This document shows, piece by piece, positions 20,381 to 31,635 of a stretch of DNA of 64,000 nucleotides. A model generated the notes under the pieces. The model searched no databases and was not told where the DNA came from. It saw only the letters and a program-made list of their open reading frames with translations. Position numbers and translations under genes: made by a program. Each line of letters begins with the position of its first letter. Position 1 is the first letter of the stretch. The stretch comes from Verrucomicrobiota bacterium (GTDB lineage: Bacteria; Verrucomicrobiota; Verrucomicrobiia; CAIQCK01): contig JACRQF010000013.1 of NCBI GenBank assembly GCA_016222825.1, forward strand, positions 124,001 to 188,000, read 5' to 3'.

Positions 20381-20494
20381 GTGAAAAGCGTGCTCAAGAA
20401 TCTGCCGCAGTTGCACGACCTGCCGCCGATGTTTCATCCGTCGTGGCTGGTATTGCTGCTTTTTGTTGTCTTGCTGGCCACCTGCGCCGGCTAA
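20381..20494 (+). CDS. possible 37-residue membrane peptide
   Basis: From a GTG at 20381 the frame reads MKSVLKNLPQLHDLPPMF, then HPSWLVLLLFVVLLATCAG, then TAA. A soluble proline-containing N-terminus with one strong C-terminal membrane helix looks protein-like. GGGATG lies 9-14 bases upstream. It fills the gap between the aminotransferase and the convergent Rrf2 gene. It could also be the tail of a decayed gene. Confidence 0.3.
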   Translation: MKSVLKNLPQLHDLPPMFHPSWLVLLLFVVLLATCAG

Positions 20495-20497
20495 TGA

Positions 20498-20917
20498 TCA
20501 GATATAGAACATCCCACTGCCCGACTCGGCAGCAGAGACAAGCTCTTCGAACGTCACGTTGTCCGCAATCTGCTCCGCGGACGTCTTGATCTTTCGCCAT
20601 ACTCCCTTCATGCCCTCCGAACAGTTGGGATCGCCGAGACTCGGGATGTCCAAGACATGACCTTGGACCGCGCGCACCACGTCGCCGAAGGTGATCTCGC
20701 CTGGGGGGCGCGCCAGACAGTAACCTCCTTCTTTTCCACGTTTGCTTTTCACGATGCCAGCGCCTCGCAGCACGGTAAGAATCTGCACCAAGTAGTTTTC
20801 AGGAATGCCTTGCGCAACCGCCATCTCCTGGATGTGCATCGTCTGGTTCTCGCCATAATGGCGAGCCATCAGTTCGACAGCCCGACAGGCATAATCAGTT
20901 TTTATTGAGAGTTTCAC
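20498..20917 (-). CDS. Rrf2-family transcriptional regulator
   Basis: 139 residues, starting with GTG: MKLSIKTDYACRAVELMARH, the canonical Rrf2 N-terminus. The winged helix contains IPENYLVQILTVLRGAGIV and the wing SKRGKEGGYCLARPP. IscR/NsrR need three cysteines in the following loop; only one (DPNCSEG) is present here, so a classical [2Fe-2S] sensor is unlikely and a CymR-like or non-cluster regulator is more plausible. Divergent from gyrB across about 250 bp. No target can be named. Confidence 0.9.
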   Translation of the reverse strand: MKLSIKTDYACRAVELMARHYGENQTMHIQEMAVAQGIPENYLVQILTVLRGAGIVKSKRGKEGGYCLARPPGEITFGDVVRAVQGHVLDIPSLGDPNCSEGMKGVWRKIKTSAEQIADNVTFEELVSAAESGSGMFYI

Positions 20918-20958
20918 GCCGGAAAAGCCATCCTCAGCAAACCAATCAAGATGGTTTT

Positions 20959-20987
20959 CTACTAGTTCTTACGCGCCCGAAAGTCAA
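20959..20987 (-). promoter_or_regulatory. candidate Rrf2-gene promoter
   Basis: On the minus strand TTGACT (20982-20987) and TAGTAG (20959-20964) are 17 bp apart, about 42 bp upstream of the GTG start. The -35 is good and the -10 weak. Confidence 0.4.
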
Positions 20988-21054
20988 GATTCCTGCTGCG
21001 AATTGGCTTGCTTTTTCGCGCGGACGAACATTGTCTGCCTATTATTGGATGTAA

Positions 21055-23682
<2,628 letters not shown>

Positions 23683-23745
23683 TCGCCACCGCTCTTGCGT
23701 ATCCCGAACACAGGTCCATCAGCCAATCAGCCCTATTTACCCATC

Positions 23746-26319
23746 ATGTATGTCCAAGGCGAAAAACTAAGTCCCGTCAACATCGCCGACGAGATGCAGA
23801 AGTCGTTCATTGATTATTCGGTGAGCGTCATCATCTCTCGCGCGCTGCCCGACGCTCGCGACGGCATGAAGCCCTCGCAACGCCGCATTCTCTTCTCGAT
23901 GCTCGAACTGGGCTTGCTGCCGAACCGCCCGTTCCGCAAGTGCGCCAAGATCGTCGGCGAAACGATGGGTAACTACCACCCGCACGGCGACCTCGCGATC
24001 TACCCGACGCTCTACCACATGGCGCAGGACTTCGCGATGCGCTATCCGCTCATTGATGGCCAGGGCAACTTCGGCTCGATTGACGGCGACGATCCGGCGG
24101 CCATGCGTTACACCGAAGCGCGGCTCACGCCGTTGGCGATGCTCATGCTCGCCGACCTCGACAAGGACACCGTTGATTTCCAGCCGAACTACGACGAATC
24201 CAAGGTCGAGCCGAAGGTGCTCGCCGCCGGTTTCCCGAACCTCATCTGCAACGGAACCACCGGCATCGCCGTCGGCATGGCCACCAGCATCCCGCCGCAC
24301 AACCTCAACGAAGTGGTGGACGCGCTCATCTATGTGATTGAGCATCCCGATTGCGAGGTCGAATCGCTTTTCAAGTTCGTCCAAGGCCCCGATTTCCCCA
24401 CCGGCGGCATCATCTGCGGCCGCGCGCCGATTCTTGAGGCTTACAAGACCGGCCGCGGCTCCATCAAGCTCCGCGGCCGCGCCGGCGTCGAGGAGCACGG
24501 CGGCAAGGACCACATCGTCATCACCCAGATGCCGTTCAACGTCGCGCCGTCCACCGTCGAGACGCAGGTCGCCGCGCTGGTGAACGACAAGAAGATCGAA
24601 GGCATCTCGGACATCCGCAACGAAACCAACAAGGATGGCGTTCGCCTCGTCATCGAACTGAAACGCGGCGCGATCCCGAAGATCATCCTCAGCAACCTTT
24701 TCAAACATACCCAACTCGAAACGACGGTCGGCATCAACATGCTGGCCATTGACCACGGCCGGCCGCGCACGCTGAACCTCAAGCAACTGCTCCAGTGCTA
24801 CACCGAGCACCGGCGCGAGGTCATCGTCCGCCGCACGCAGTTTGAACTGCGCGCAGCCGAGGCCCGCGCCGAGATTCTCGACGCCTATCTCATCGCTCTC
24901 GCCAACCTCGACGAGTTCATCCGCATCATCCGCGAGTCCCGCACCCGCGAGGAGGCGAAGATCAAGCTGATGTCGTTCTCCTGGACGCGGGCGCAGGTCA
25001 CGCACTTCGGCATGCACATCCGCAGCGAGGCGCGGCTGGTCAGCGGGCGCTACGAGTTCAGCGAAACGCAGGTGGACGCCATCCTCGACCTTCAACTCTA
25101 CCGGCTCTGCGGCATGGAGCGCGACAAGATCTCCAAGGAATACAAGGCGATCATCGAGAACATCGCCGAGTTGCAGGGCATCCTCGCCAGCGAGGCGAAG
25201 ATCTGGGGCATCGTCAAGAAGGAGCTGAAAGACCTCCGCGAGAAGCACGGCGACCCGCGCCGCACCGACATCGTTCCCGACGAAGGCGAGATCAGGATCG
25301 AGGACCTCATCGCCAACGAAGCCGCCATCATCACCATCACGCACGGCGGTTACATCAAGCGCACTGCCGTCTCCTCCTACCGCGCCCAGCGCCGCGGCGG
25401 CAAGGGCGTCAGCGGCGCCGACACCAAGGACGACACGGATTTCGTCGAGCACCTGTTCACGGCCAGCACGCATGACTTCATCATGTTCTGCACCGACAAC
25501 GGGCGGATCTATTGCGAGAAGGTCTATGACATCCCCGAGGCGGGCCGCGCCTCCCGTGGCAAATCCATCGCCAACCTGCTGGCGTTGCGCGAGGGCGAGA
25601 AGATCGCCGCGATGATCCGCGTCCAGGAGTTCAGCGACAAGCTGCACCTCTTCTTCGCCACGCAGAACGGCATCGTCAAGAAAACCAATCTCAGCGAATA
25701 CGCCAACGTCCGCCGCACCGGCGTCGCGGGCATCAACATCGAGAAGGGCGACCAACTCACCGGTGTGCGTCTCACTACTGGCAACAGCGAGATCGTGCTG
25801 GTCTCGCGCAACGGCCAGTCCATCCGCTTCCACGAGGAAGACGTGCGGGACATGGGCCGCACCGCCACCGGCGTCTGGGGCATGGATTTGGAGGAAGACG
25901 ATCAGCTCGTCGGTGTCGAGATCGTTGATCCGCGCGCCACGTTGCTTGTTGCCGGCGAAAACGGCATCGGCAAGCGCACGGAGTTCGAGGAATACCGCAA
26001 GCAATCGCGCGGCGGCAAAGGCATCATCACCATGGCCACCAGCGAGAAGACCGGCCACGTCGTGGGCGCCCTGAGCGTCACCGACACCGACGAGATGATG
26101 CTGACCACCGCCGGCGGACAGACCGTTCGCTGTGCCGTCAAAGGCGTCCGCGTCTGCGGCCGCAACACCCAGGGCGTGCGGCTCATCCACCTTGCCTCCG
26201 GCGACAAACTCGTGGCCATCGCCCGCGTCATCAGCGAATCGCAGGAAGACGCCGCCGAGAGCGCGCAGCCCGCGCTGCCCGCCCCTGCGCCAGCCGAATC
26301 GGAAGAAAAGAAACCGTAG
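23746..26319 (+). CDS. gyrA: DNA gyrase subunit A
   Basis: 857 residues from [18 protein letters not shown]. The catalytic Tyr122 sits in [10 protein letters not shown], exactly at E. coli numbering. The C-terminal beta-pinwheel has the gyrase-specific GyrA box QRRGGKG, identifying gyrase rather than topoisomerase IV. The quinolone region reads [13 protein letters not shown]: residue 83 is Leu and residue 87 Pro, where E. coli has Ser and Asp. The start at 23746 is preferred over an in-frame codon at 23695. Follows gyrB by 63 bp, likely co-transcribed. Confidence 0.97.
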   Translation: MYVQGEKLSPVNIADEMQKSFIDYSVSVIISRALPDARDGMKPSQRRILFSMLELGLLPNRPFRKCAKIVGETMGNYHPHGDLAIYPTLYHMAQDFAMRYPLIDGQGNFGSIDGDDPAAMRYTEARLTPLAMLMLADLDKDTVDFQPNYDESKVEPKVLAAGFPNLICNGTTGIAVGMATSIPPHNLNEVVDALIYVIEHPDCEVESLFKFVQGPDFPTGGIICGRAPILEAYKTGRGSIKLRGRAGVEEHGGKDHIVITQMPFNVAPSTVETQVAALVNDKKIEGISDIRNETNKDGVRLVIELKRGAIPKIILSNLFKHTQLETTVGINMLAIDHGRPRTLNLKQLLQCYTEHRREVIVRRTQFELRAAEARAEILDAYLIALANLDEFIRIIRESRTREEAKIKLMSFSWTRAQVTHFGMHIRSEARLVSGRYEFSETQVDAILDLQLYRLCGMERDKISKEYKAIIENIAELQGILASEAKIWGIVKKELKDLREKHGDPRRTDIVPDEGEIRIEDLIANEAAIITITHGGYIKRTAVSSYRAQRRGGKGVSGADTKDDTDFVEHLFTASTHDFIMFCTDNGRIYCEKVYDIPEAGRASRGKSIANLLALREGEKIAAMIRVQEFSDKLHLFFATQNGIVKKTNLSEYANVRRTGVAGINIEKGDQLTGVRLTTGNSEIVLVSRNGQSIRFHEEDVRDMGRTATGVWGMDLEEDDQLVGVEIVDPRATLLVAGENGIGKRTEFEEYRKQSRGGKGIITMATSEKTGHVVGALSVTDTDEMMLTTAGGQTVRCAVKGVRVCGRNTQGVRLIHLASGDKLVAIARVISESQEDAAESAQPALPAPAPAESEEKKP

Positions 26320-26341
26320 TCGGCGCGAGCGGAATCGGGGA

Positions 26342-26480
26342 GGCGAGTGAAGGGTTCAAAGTTAAGAGTGAAGAATTGCGGGCGCGCGCGCGCTTGAAAG
26401 TCTCCGAAACTCTTCACTCTTCACTCTTCATTCTTAACTCTCCGTCTCCCCCCTTCTCCGCCCATAGTCCTCCCGGCAAC
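26342..26480. repeat. heptamer hairpin element, copy 1
   Basis: The left side has GTTCAAA, GTTAAGA, GTGAAGA (26354-26374); the right side has ACTCTTC x3, ATTCTTA, ACTCTCC (26409-26443), all in 7-nt register and roughly complementary to the left. The tail CCCCTTCTCCGCCCATAGTC continues the similarity to a second copy at 63070-63222. This element occupies part of the 496-bp gene-free stretch after gyrA; the remainder holds one small hairpin (26545-26561) and nothing else clear. Confidence 0.75.
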
Positions 26481-26815
26481 GGGCGGGGGCAAGCGGGAAA
26501 GCGGCGGGGCGAAGCTGTTCCGGCCCGAAGTCATGGGCGATGCCATCAGGAATCTCCTGATGGTAAAATCAGGGCAGCCCCTAATAGACAGCGGGGATAA
26601 GTTTTGACAACATCCACGCCCGGAACGGTCGCAGGACAAGACGGCGGAGGCGGCTTGGATCGTGAGTGCGGTTCGGAGTCGCAGCGCCGGAGGTCTTGCG
26701 GCTACAACGAAAAACCAACATGGCTTCATCCGGCAACGTGGCGCGGTTCAATCAGTGCTGTTTCAACCAAGCCCGCTTCGTCACCGCAGATGAACCACAA
26801 CGGAGGAAAACGCGT

Positions 26816-27196
26816 ATGCCACTGCCAGTGCCCGTCACCGCCGGTTTCATGATCGGCGTGGCCGACTACCTGGAAGAACACAAGGACCTGCTGATCACCA
26901 AGAAATATGATCCCACCGACGACATCACGAAGCTGCGCGCCGATGCCGCCACGATCAGCAGGGAGAACCAGACGCAGGAAACCATGAAGAGCGATTTGAA
27001 ACGACAAACCGTTCTCGTCGAGGAAAAGGCCGGCACCGGTTACGCCGACGCCAGCACCCTGCTGGACACCGGCATCGGCAAACTCGGCAAAACCACGCCG
27101 GAGGGCAAACAGGGCGCCCGGTTGCGCAGCGAACTGCGCAGCGGCAACGGCGGCTCCAATCCGCCGCCCGCGCCGCCCGCGCCGCCGACCCCGTAG
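26816..27196 (+). CDS. hypothetical protein, Pro-rich tail
   Basis: 126 residues from MPLPVPVTAGFMIGVADYLE. GGAGG at 26802-26806 with 9-nt spacing fixes the start, although the frame is open further upstream. The body is hydrophilic and predicted helical (DITKLRADAATISRENQT), ending in GNGGSNPPPAPPAPPTP. No enzymatic motif is visible. It is followed by a 21-bp tandem array and a collagen-like gene, and may share their role; phage-tail-like ancestry of this trio is a guess. Confidence 0.6.
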   Translation: MPLPVPVTAGFMIGVADYLEEHKDLLITKKYDPTDDITKLRADAATISRENQTQETMKSDLKRQTVLVEEKAGTGYADASTLLDTGIGKLGKTTPEGKQGARLRSELRSGNGGSNPPPAPPAPPTP

Positions 27197-27250
27197 AAAC
27201 AGCGATGCGGTCCGGTCCACCCGCGGGCCGGACCGCCCACCTCCCGTGCC

Positions 27251-27500
27251 AACCTTCCGCGCACCTGCTCCGACCTTCCGCGCACCTGCTCCGACCTTCC
27301 GCGCACCTGCGCCGAACCCCGGCGCACCTGTGCCCCGCCGGCGCGCACCTGCGCGGGAACTCCGCGCACCTGCGCCCTTCTCCCGCGCAACTGCGCGGAA
27401 CCCTCGCGCACCTGCGCCCCGCTGGCGCGCAACTGCGCGGAACGTCCGCGCAACTGCTCCCTTCTTCCGCGCAACTGCGCGGAAAGTCCGCGCAGCAGCC
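27251..27500. repeat. 21-bp tandem array of palindromic units (about 12 copies)
   Basis: Units vary around ACCTTCCGCGCACCTGCTCCG, all about 21 bp. Several contain near-perfect palindromes, the clearest being TTCCGCGCAACTGCGCGGAA (27465-27484; 9-bp arms, 2-nt centre). Because the period is a multiple of three, both forward and reverse frames stay open and read as 7-residue repeats (e.g. PSAHLLR, TFRAPAP). It fills the gap between two orphan genes. Confidence 0.9.
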
Positions 27501-27588
27501 CAAAACTGCCGCAAGCCTGCGGAAACACGACACTTGCGAGAGTTTTCAAGCCCCGAACATCAACTGACCTCAAACCGAAAGGAATCCC

Positions 27589-28347
27589 GTGCCCTTTGAT
27601 CAAAACTGGCCCACCGGCGATGTTGTCATCAGCGACACCAAGATGCGCGCCCAATTCAACTCCCTCAACGACCAGGACACCGCCCTGGCCGCCCAAATCG
27701 CCGCCATCCCCGCAGGACCGCCCGGTGCTCCGGGGCGCGACGGTATTGACGGCCAGCCCGGCGTTCCCGGACGCGACGGCGTGGATGGCGCGCCCGGCTT
27801 GAAAGGCGATGCCGGAGAAAAAGGCGATACCGGCGATGCCGGCCAGCCCGGCCAGCCCGGCGTCGGCGTGCCCTCCGGCGGCGCGGGCGGCCAAGTCCTC
27901 GCCAAAGCCTCGGGCACCGACTACGACACCCTCTGGGTGGATGCGTCCGGCGGCGGCGGAGCCGTGTTGCCCTGGAGCGCCACCATCCCCGCCGGCGCGC
28001 TCGTCAACTGGGGCGGCATCGAGAGCGCCGTCTTCTGGTGCGTGGACAGCACCAGCGGCGCGGCGTTCCGCTTCGGCCGCTACCAGGGCAGCAACGACGA
28101 CTTCGCCGTGGTGGTCAACAACGCCGCCGGCGTGCAGGCGATGCTCGTGGCCAACGCCAGCGGCGAGAACGCGGTGATCATCGGCTCCGGCAGCGCGCAC
28201 GACGTGGTGTTGCGCACCAGCAACGCCGAGCGCCTGCGCGTGCGCGCCGACGGCGGCATCGTCCTCACCGGCCTGCCCGCCGAAGACCCGCACGTCCCTG
28301 GCCAGCTCTGGAACAACGCCGGCGTGCTGAGTGTGTCGAACGGATGA
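27589..28347 (+). CDS. collagen-like repeat protein
   Basis: 252 residues from a GTG after AAAGGAATCCC. The N-terminus ([20 protein letters not shown]) precedes a Gly-X-Y collagen-like stretch at about residues 41-92 (repeats such as [16 protein letters not shown]). [19 protein letters not shown] follows, a sequence style seen in phage tail-fibre proteins, then a beta-rich C-terminus with a repeated [18 protein letters not shown] pattern. No signal peptide is evident. Probably forms a trimeric fibre; its location and target are unknown. Confidence 0.75.
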   Translation: MPFDQNWPTGDVVISDTKMRAQFNSLNDQDTALAAQIAAIPAGPPGAPGRDGIDGQPGVPGRDGVDGAPGLKGDAGEKGDTGDAGQPGQPGVGVPSGGAGGQVLAKASGTDYDTLWVDASGGGGAVLPWSATIPAGALVNWGGIESAVFWCVDSTSGAAFRFGRYQGSNDDFAVVVNNAAGVQAMLVANASGENAVIIGSGSAHDVVLRTSNAERLRVRADGGIVLTGLPAEDPHVPGQLWNNAGVLSVSNG

Positions 28348-28482
28348 AACACGGATGGGGAGGCGGAAGTGTCACGCCAAGACGGCAAGCCGCGAAGGTG
28401 AATCCCTTTTGCGTCTCTGCGTCTTTGCGTGAAGCTCTCCCCTTCTTAACTTCTTCGTCTTGTAAAGCCGAAGAGAGCGGTA

Positions 28483-28510
28483 GAGAATGGCCCCGAAACC
28501 GGACGCGAAA
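28483..28510. repeat. locus repeat R1, copy 1
   Basis: GAGAATGGCCCCGAAACCGG followed by ACGCGAAA. This is the first of three copies bounding the two orphan genes that follow; it ends 15 bp before the first of them. Confidence 0.85.
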
Positions 28511-28525
28511 ACGGAGAGAGCAACT

Positions 28526-28894
28526 ATGAGTCGCTATACAATGCTCGATTACCTACAGATTATTTTCCTTGTTTCCGCTTTGGTTTGTTTCTTGGTGCAG
28601 AGCTATTTTCTGTTTCGCACGCGTTGGATTGGAAGCAAGGAAAAGCCATCTTGGCTGTTGGGTGAGGTAGCCACGATCCTGGCCTTCGTAATCGTTGCGT
28701 TGCACTTTCTTGCCAAATCATTGGCGAAGCCGCTTGACCCGCAATTTAAGGGTGAAGCGTGGGACAATCTTGGTGCCTTCGGGGTTTACGGCTGCGTGAG
28801 TTTGCTTTGGCTACTTCGCATGGCGAGGCAGCACAAAAGCAAAACAGACAAACGAGGATTTATTGCTGGAGAGCATAGCGCAAGAAGCGACTGA
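28526..28894 (+). CDS. orphan membrane protein
   Basis: 122 residues from MSRYTMLDYLQIIFLVSALV, with three predicted membrane helices (about 8-29, 47-65 and 80-96) and a basic C-terminus (RMARQHKSKTDKRG). GGAGAG lies about 8 nt before the ATG. The gene is clearly lower in GC than its surroundings, suggesting recent acquisition. It is bounded by repeat R1 on both sides. Not recognised. Confidence 0.6.
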   Translation: MSRYTMLDYLQIIFLVSALVCFLVQSYFLFRTRWIGSKEKPSWLLGEVATILAFVIVALHFLAKSLAKPLDPQFKGEAWDNLGAFGVYGCVSLLWLLRMARQHKSKTDKRGFIAGEHSARSD

Positions 28895-28898
28895 AGCG

Positions 28899-28935
28899 GA
28901 GAATGGCCCCGAAGCCGGACGCGAAAGGAATGAGG
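28899..28935. repeat. locus repeat R1, copy 2
   Basis: GAGAATGGCCCCGAAGCCGG followed by ACGCGAAAGGAATGAGG, starting 4 bp after the preceding stop codon. Confidence 0.85.
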
Positions 28936-28939
28936 AAAC

Positions 28940-28988
28940 CAGAGGACAGAGGACAGAGATCAGAAGTCAGCGGTCAGCGGTCAGAATC
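28940..28988. repeat. heptamer array
   Basis: Seven consecutive 7-nt units: CAGAGGA, CAGAGGA, CAGAGAT, CAGAAGT, CAGCGGT, CAGCGGT, CAGAATC. The register is exact throughout. It ends 12 bp before the next gene. Confidence 0.9.
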
Positions 28989-29000
28989 TGAAAGGAACGA

Positions 29001-29825
29001 ATGAAGACGATCAGCCGAAACCTGCTGCTGCTGGCGATGGCTGTGCTTCTTTCGGCTGCGGCGTGTCAGAAGAAGCCCATGGATGCGGCCAGTCTGCAGA
29101 TGACGGTTGACGGATTCAGAAAACTGATCTCACCGTTTCAGTCTTGCCTTGAGCACGTCCACGGCAAAGGTTGGAAAGAGAACGCAACGCCGGAATTGCG
29201 CAAGACGTTTAGCGCAGGCGCTTATTTTACTGTCTTGCATCATCTCTCGATGGAATCGGGGTGGACATTGGATTACGTCTATCAAACAGACAATGTGGGT
29301 GGACGCCCGGTGTTGTATGCCAGGCGCGCTGATGCAGAACCTTTCAAATCATTCGATGATTTCCGCGCAGCAAAACAAATCGCCACAATTCAGCCCACGG
29401 ACATCCCATGGGGGAACGAGTTCTACAACGGGACAATCCGGCTCGATGGATCGCCGGCCAGTTATTTCGAATACGTCGTTTTAACCATCATGGGAGACCA
29501 GCTTTTTCATATATGGCACGATAATTACCATGATGAGTTAGTCATTTGCGACAAGTCGGGACTGGATGCTTTCTTTGCGGAATGGGACTCCACAACGCCT
29601 TTTGACCGGAGCGTGCCGCCTGCGCTCCGCAAGGGCGCGTATGCTTTGGATCTCCAGCCGCGCGTAAGATTTGAGGCAGACAACGTCGCGGTCAGTGTGG
29701 CTGTGTTTAGCAAATGGGGAGGCTTTGAAAGACGAAGCTGGACCATCACTAAGCGCGCCCCTTACAAGGTTCTAAACATGAGCAAGGAGACGCTCCTGGA
29801 TTATTACTGTGGCATCGTTATTTGA
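29001..29825 (+). CDS. orphan lipoprotein
   Basis: 274 residues. An N-terminal lipoprotein signal (MKTISRNLLLLAMAVLLSAA, lipobox LSAAAC, lipidated Cys at about residue 22) indicates membrane anchoring after export. The mature domain has no motif I recognise; it contains GSPASYFEYVVLTIMGD and several aromatic-rich strands. GAAAGGAAC precedes the ATG. GC is lower than the flanking housekeeping genes. Bounded by R1 copies 2 and 3. Confidence 0.65.
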   Translation: MKTISRNLLLLAMAVLLSAAACQKKPMDAASLQMTVDGFRKLISPFQSCLEHVHGKGWKENATPELRKTFSAGAYFTVLHHLSMESGWTLDYVYQTDNVGGRPVLYARRADAEPFKSFDDFRAAKQIATIQPTDIPWGNEFYNGTIRLDGSPASYFEYVVLTIMGDQLFHIWHDNYHDELVICDKSGLDAFFAEWDSTTPFDRSVPPALRKGAYALDLQPRVRFEADNVAVSVAVFSKWGGFERRSWTITKRAPYKVLNMSKETLLDYYCGIVI

Positions 29826-29837
29826 CCGTTGCTGGAT

Positions 29838-29873
29838 AAATGGCCCCCGAAGCCGGACGCGAAAGGAATGGAG
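29838..29873. repeat. locus repeat R1, copy 3
   Basis: AAATGGCCCCCGAAGCCGGA followed by CGCGAAAGGAATGGAG, starting 12 bp after the lipoprotein stop codon. Confidence 0.85.
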
Positions 29874-29877
29874 AGCA

Positions 29878-29919
29878 AGCGGTCAGCCGTCAGCGGTCAG
29901 CGGTCAGCTTTCAGCGTCG
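29878..29919. repeat. heptamer array
   Basis: Six units in 7-nt register: AGCGGTC, AGCCGTC, AGCGGTC, AGCGGTC, AGCTTTC, AGCGTCG. It directly follows R1 copy 3, as the 28940 array follows copy 2. Confidence 0.9.
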
Positions 29920-30068
29920 CTATTGGGGTCGCTTAAATAATCACACCGTCCACGAGCTGCGATAGTCGGGGTGGAGGAGGCGGTTGGCGGCGGGGAGCAG
30001 GGCGTCGCGTCATCTCTTCCATTCTTATTCTTCGCCAACGGCGCGACGCCGCTATAGACTGATTGTAG

Positions 30069-31193
30069 ATGAAACCAGACCTGAAATCGCTGACGCAGGA
30101 TGAAGTCGCCCGCTTGTTGATCAAGCAAGGGCATCCGGCGTATCGCTCGACGCAGGTGATCCAATGGACCTACGAGCGGGCGGCGGAGTCCTTCGATGCG
30201 ATGAGCAACCTGTCGCTGCCGTTGCGGCAGTGGCTGGCGGCGGAGTTTGACCTCTGGACGGTCAAGGAACTGCGCGAGCAGCACTCGACGGACACGACTG
30301 AGAAGTTTCTCTGGCAGTTGCGCGACGGCCAGCTTGTAGAGACCGTGCTCATCCCGGCCACGCCCGGCCTAACCTCCCGGTCGGATCGCCACACGGTTTG
30401 TGTTTCCACGCAGGTCGGCTGCGCCTATGGCTGCAAGTTTTGCGCGAGCGGGCTGAACGGTTTCCGCCGCAACCTCACGACGGGGGAAATCGTGGACCAA
30501 GTGCTGGCCATCGTTCGGATGGGACGCACGGCGGGCATTCGAGTCGGCGACGCGCCGCCGAAGCCCGATCCGGAGTTCAGGGTCCAGAACATCGTGGTGA
30601 TGGGCATGGGCGAGCCGTTGGCGAACTACGACAACCTGATGAAGGCGTTGAAGATCATCAACGCGCCGTGGGGCCTGAACATCGGCTCGCGCAAGATCAC
30701 CGTCTCCACCTGTGGTCTGCCGGACCAGATCAAGAAGCTGGCCACCGAGCCGCTGCAAATCCGCCTCGCGGTTTCGTTGCACGGCACCAACGACAAAATC
30801 CGGGACCAGATCATGCCGGTCAACCGCAAACATCCGGTCGGCGAACTGGTGGAGGCGTGCGAGTATTACGCCAAGACCAAGGGCCGGATGATGACGTTCG
30901 AATACATCCTGATCGAGGGTGTGAACGATGACCTGAACCTCGCCGACCAACTTTCCGCGATGGCGCGCCGGCTCCATGCCAAGGTGAACCTGATTCCCTA
31001 CAACCCGGTGGAAGGTCTGCGGTGGCAGCGGCCGTCCATGGACCGTTGCCATGCGTTCGCCGCGCGAGTGAAGAGCCGCGGCGTGGCGGCGACACTTCGC
31101 ATCGAGAAGGGTGGCGATATCGGTGCAGCATGCGGCCAACTGAGACTGCAAACCATGCGCAAGACATCGCCTGACGTTCCTGCCGAGTCATGA
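30069..31193 (+). CDS. rlmN: 23S rRNA (A2503-C2)/tRNA (A37-C2) methyltransferase
   Basis: 374 residues. Radical-SAM enzyme that methylates C2 of adenine-2503 in 23S rRNA and A37 in some tRNAs. The radical cluster motif CAYGCKFC is near residues 118-125, followed by GMGEPLANYDNLMKAL and ISTCGL-like VSTCGLPDQIK. The methyl-carrying Cys is in GAACGQL near residue 354. Length is typical. A 9-bp inverted repeat (30001-30009 with 30042-30050) lies upstream. Its last four bases overlap the archease start. Confidence 0.95.
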   Translation: MKPDLKSLTQDEVARLLIKQGHPAYRSTQVIQWTYERAAESFDAMSNLSLPLRQWLAAEFDLWTVKELREQHSTDTTEKFLWQLRDGQLVETVLIPATPGLTSRSDRHTVCVSTQVGCAYGCKFCASGLNGFRRNLTTGEIVDQVLAIVRMGRTAGIRVGDAPPKPDPEFRVQNIVVMGMGEPLANYDNLMKALKIINAPWGLNIGSRKITVSTCGLPDQIKKLATEPLQIRLAVSLHGTNDKIRDQIMPVNRKHPVGELVEACEYYAKTKGRMMTFEYILIEGVNDDLNLADQLSAMARRLHAKVNLIPYNPVEGLRWQRPSMDRCHAFAARVKSRGVAATLRIEKGGDIGAACGQLRLQTMRKTSPDVPAES

Positions 31194-31603
31194 AAGCCTT
31201 CGAGTTCTTCGAGCACACCGCCGACATCGGCGTCCACGCCTACGGACGCACTTTGGAGGAACTGTTCATCAACGCCGCCCGTGCGCTTTACGAAGTCCAG
31301 GGGCGGTTCGATCTCGCAGACCGGCGGATGTTGAAGGCGGAGATGGAAGCGAGATCCCTTGACGAACTGTTCGTCCGCTGGCTTTCCGAACTGGTTTATC
31401 GTCTGAGCGCGGAGGGCGTTTGTTTCAAACACTTTCGACTTCAGTTCACGGGCGACCAGAAACTTGTAGCGCAGATGGAAGGCGGCGCGGTGGATTTTGG
31501 CCACTCGGAAGTGTCTGAGGAAGTCAAAGCCATCACCTACCACCAACTGTCGGTCAAGCAGACCGCCGATGGCTGGATGGCTACGGTGATTTTCGATGTT
31601 TGA
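31190..31603 (+). CDS. archease, RtcB activator
   Basis: 137 residues. Starts MKAFEFFEHTADIGVHAYGR, the archease signature, with FEHTADIG and an acidic C-terminal metal site (VIFDV end). Archease accelerates guanylylation and multiple turnover of the RNA ligase RtcB, whose gene follows after 32 bp. The ATGA overlap with rlmN indicates an operon. Confidence 0.92.
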   Translation: MKAFEFFEHTADIGVHAYGRTLEELFINAARALYEVQGRFDLADRRMLKAEMEARSLDELFVRWLSELVYRLSAEGVCFKHFRLQFTGDQKLVAQMEGGAVDFGHSEVSEEVKAITYHQLSVKQTADGWMATVIFDV

Positions 31604-31635
31604 ATCCGCGGTCTTCGGGGTTACGTTTTTCCGTG

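Noticed and set aside
27251..27500. CRISPR array
   Set aside because: Units are directly adjacent with a 21-bp period and no unique spacers; no cas gene is present.
28483..29919. Integron attC sites
   Set aside because: No RYYYAAC/GTTRRRY cores or long imperfect inverted repeats, and no integrase in the window.
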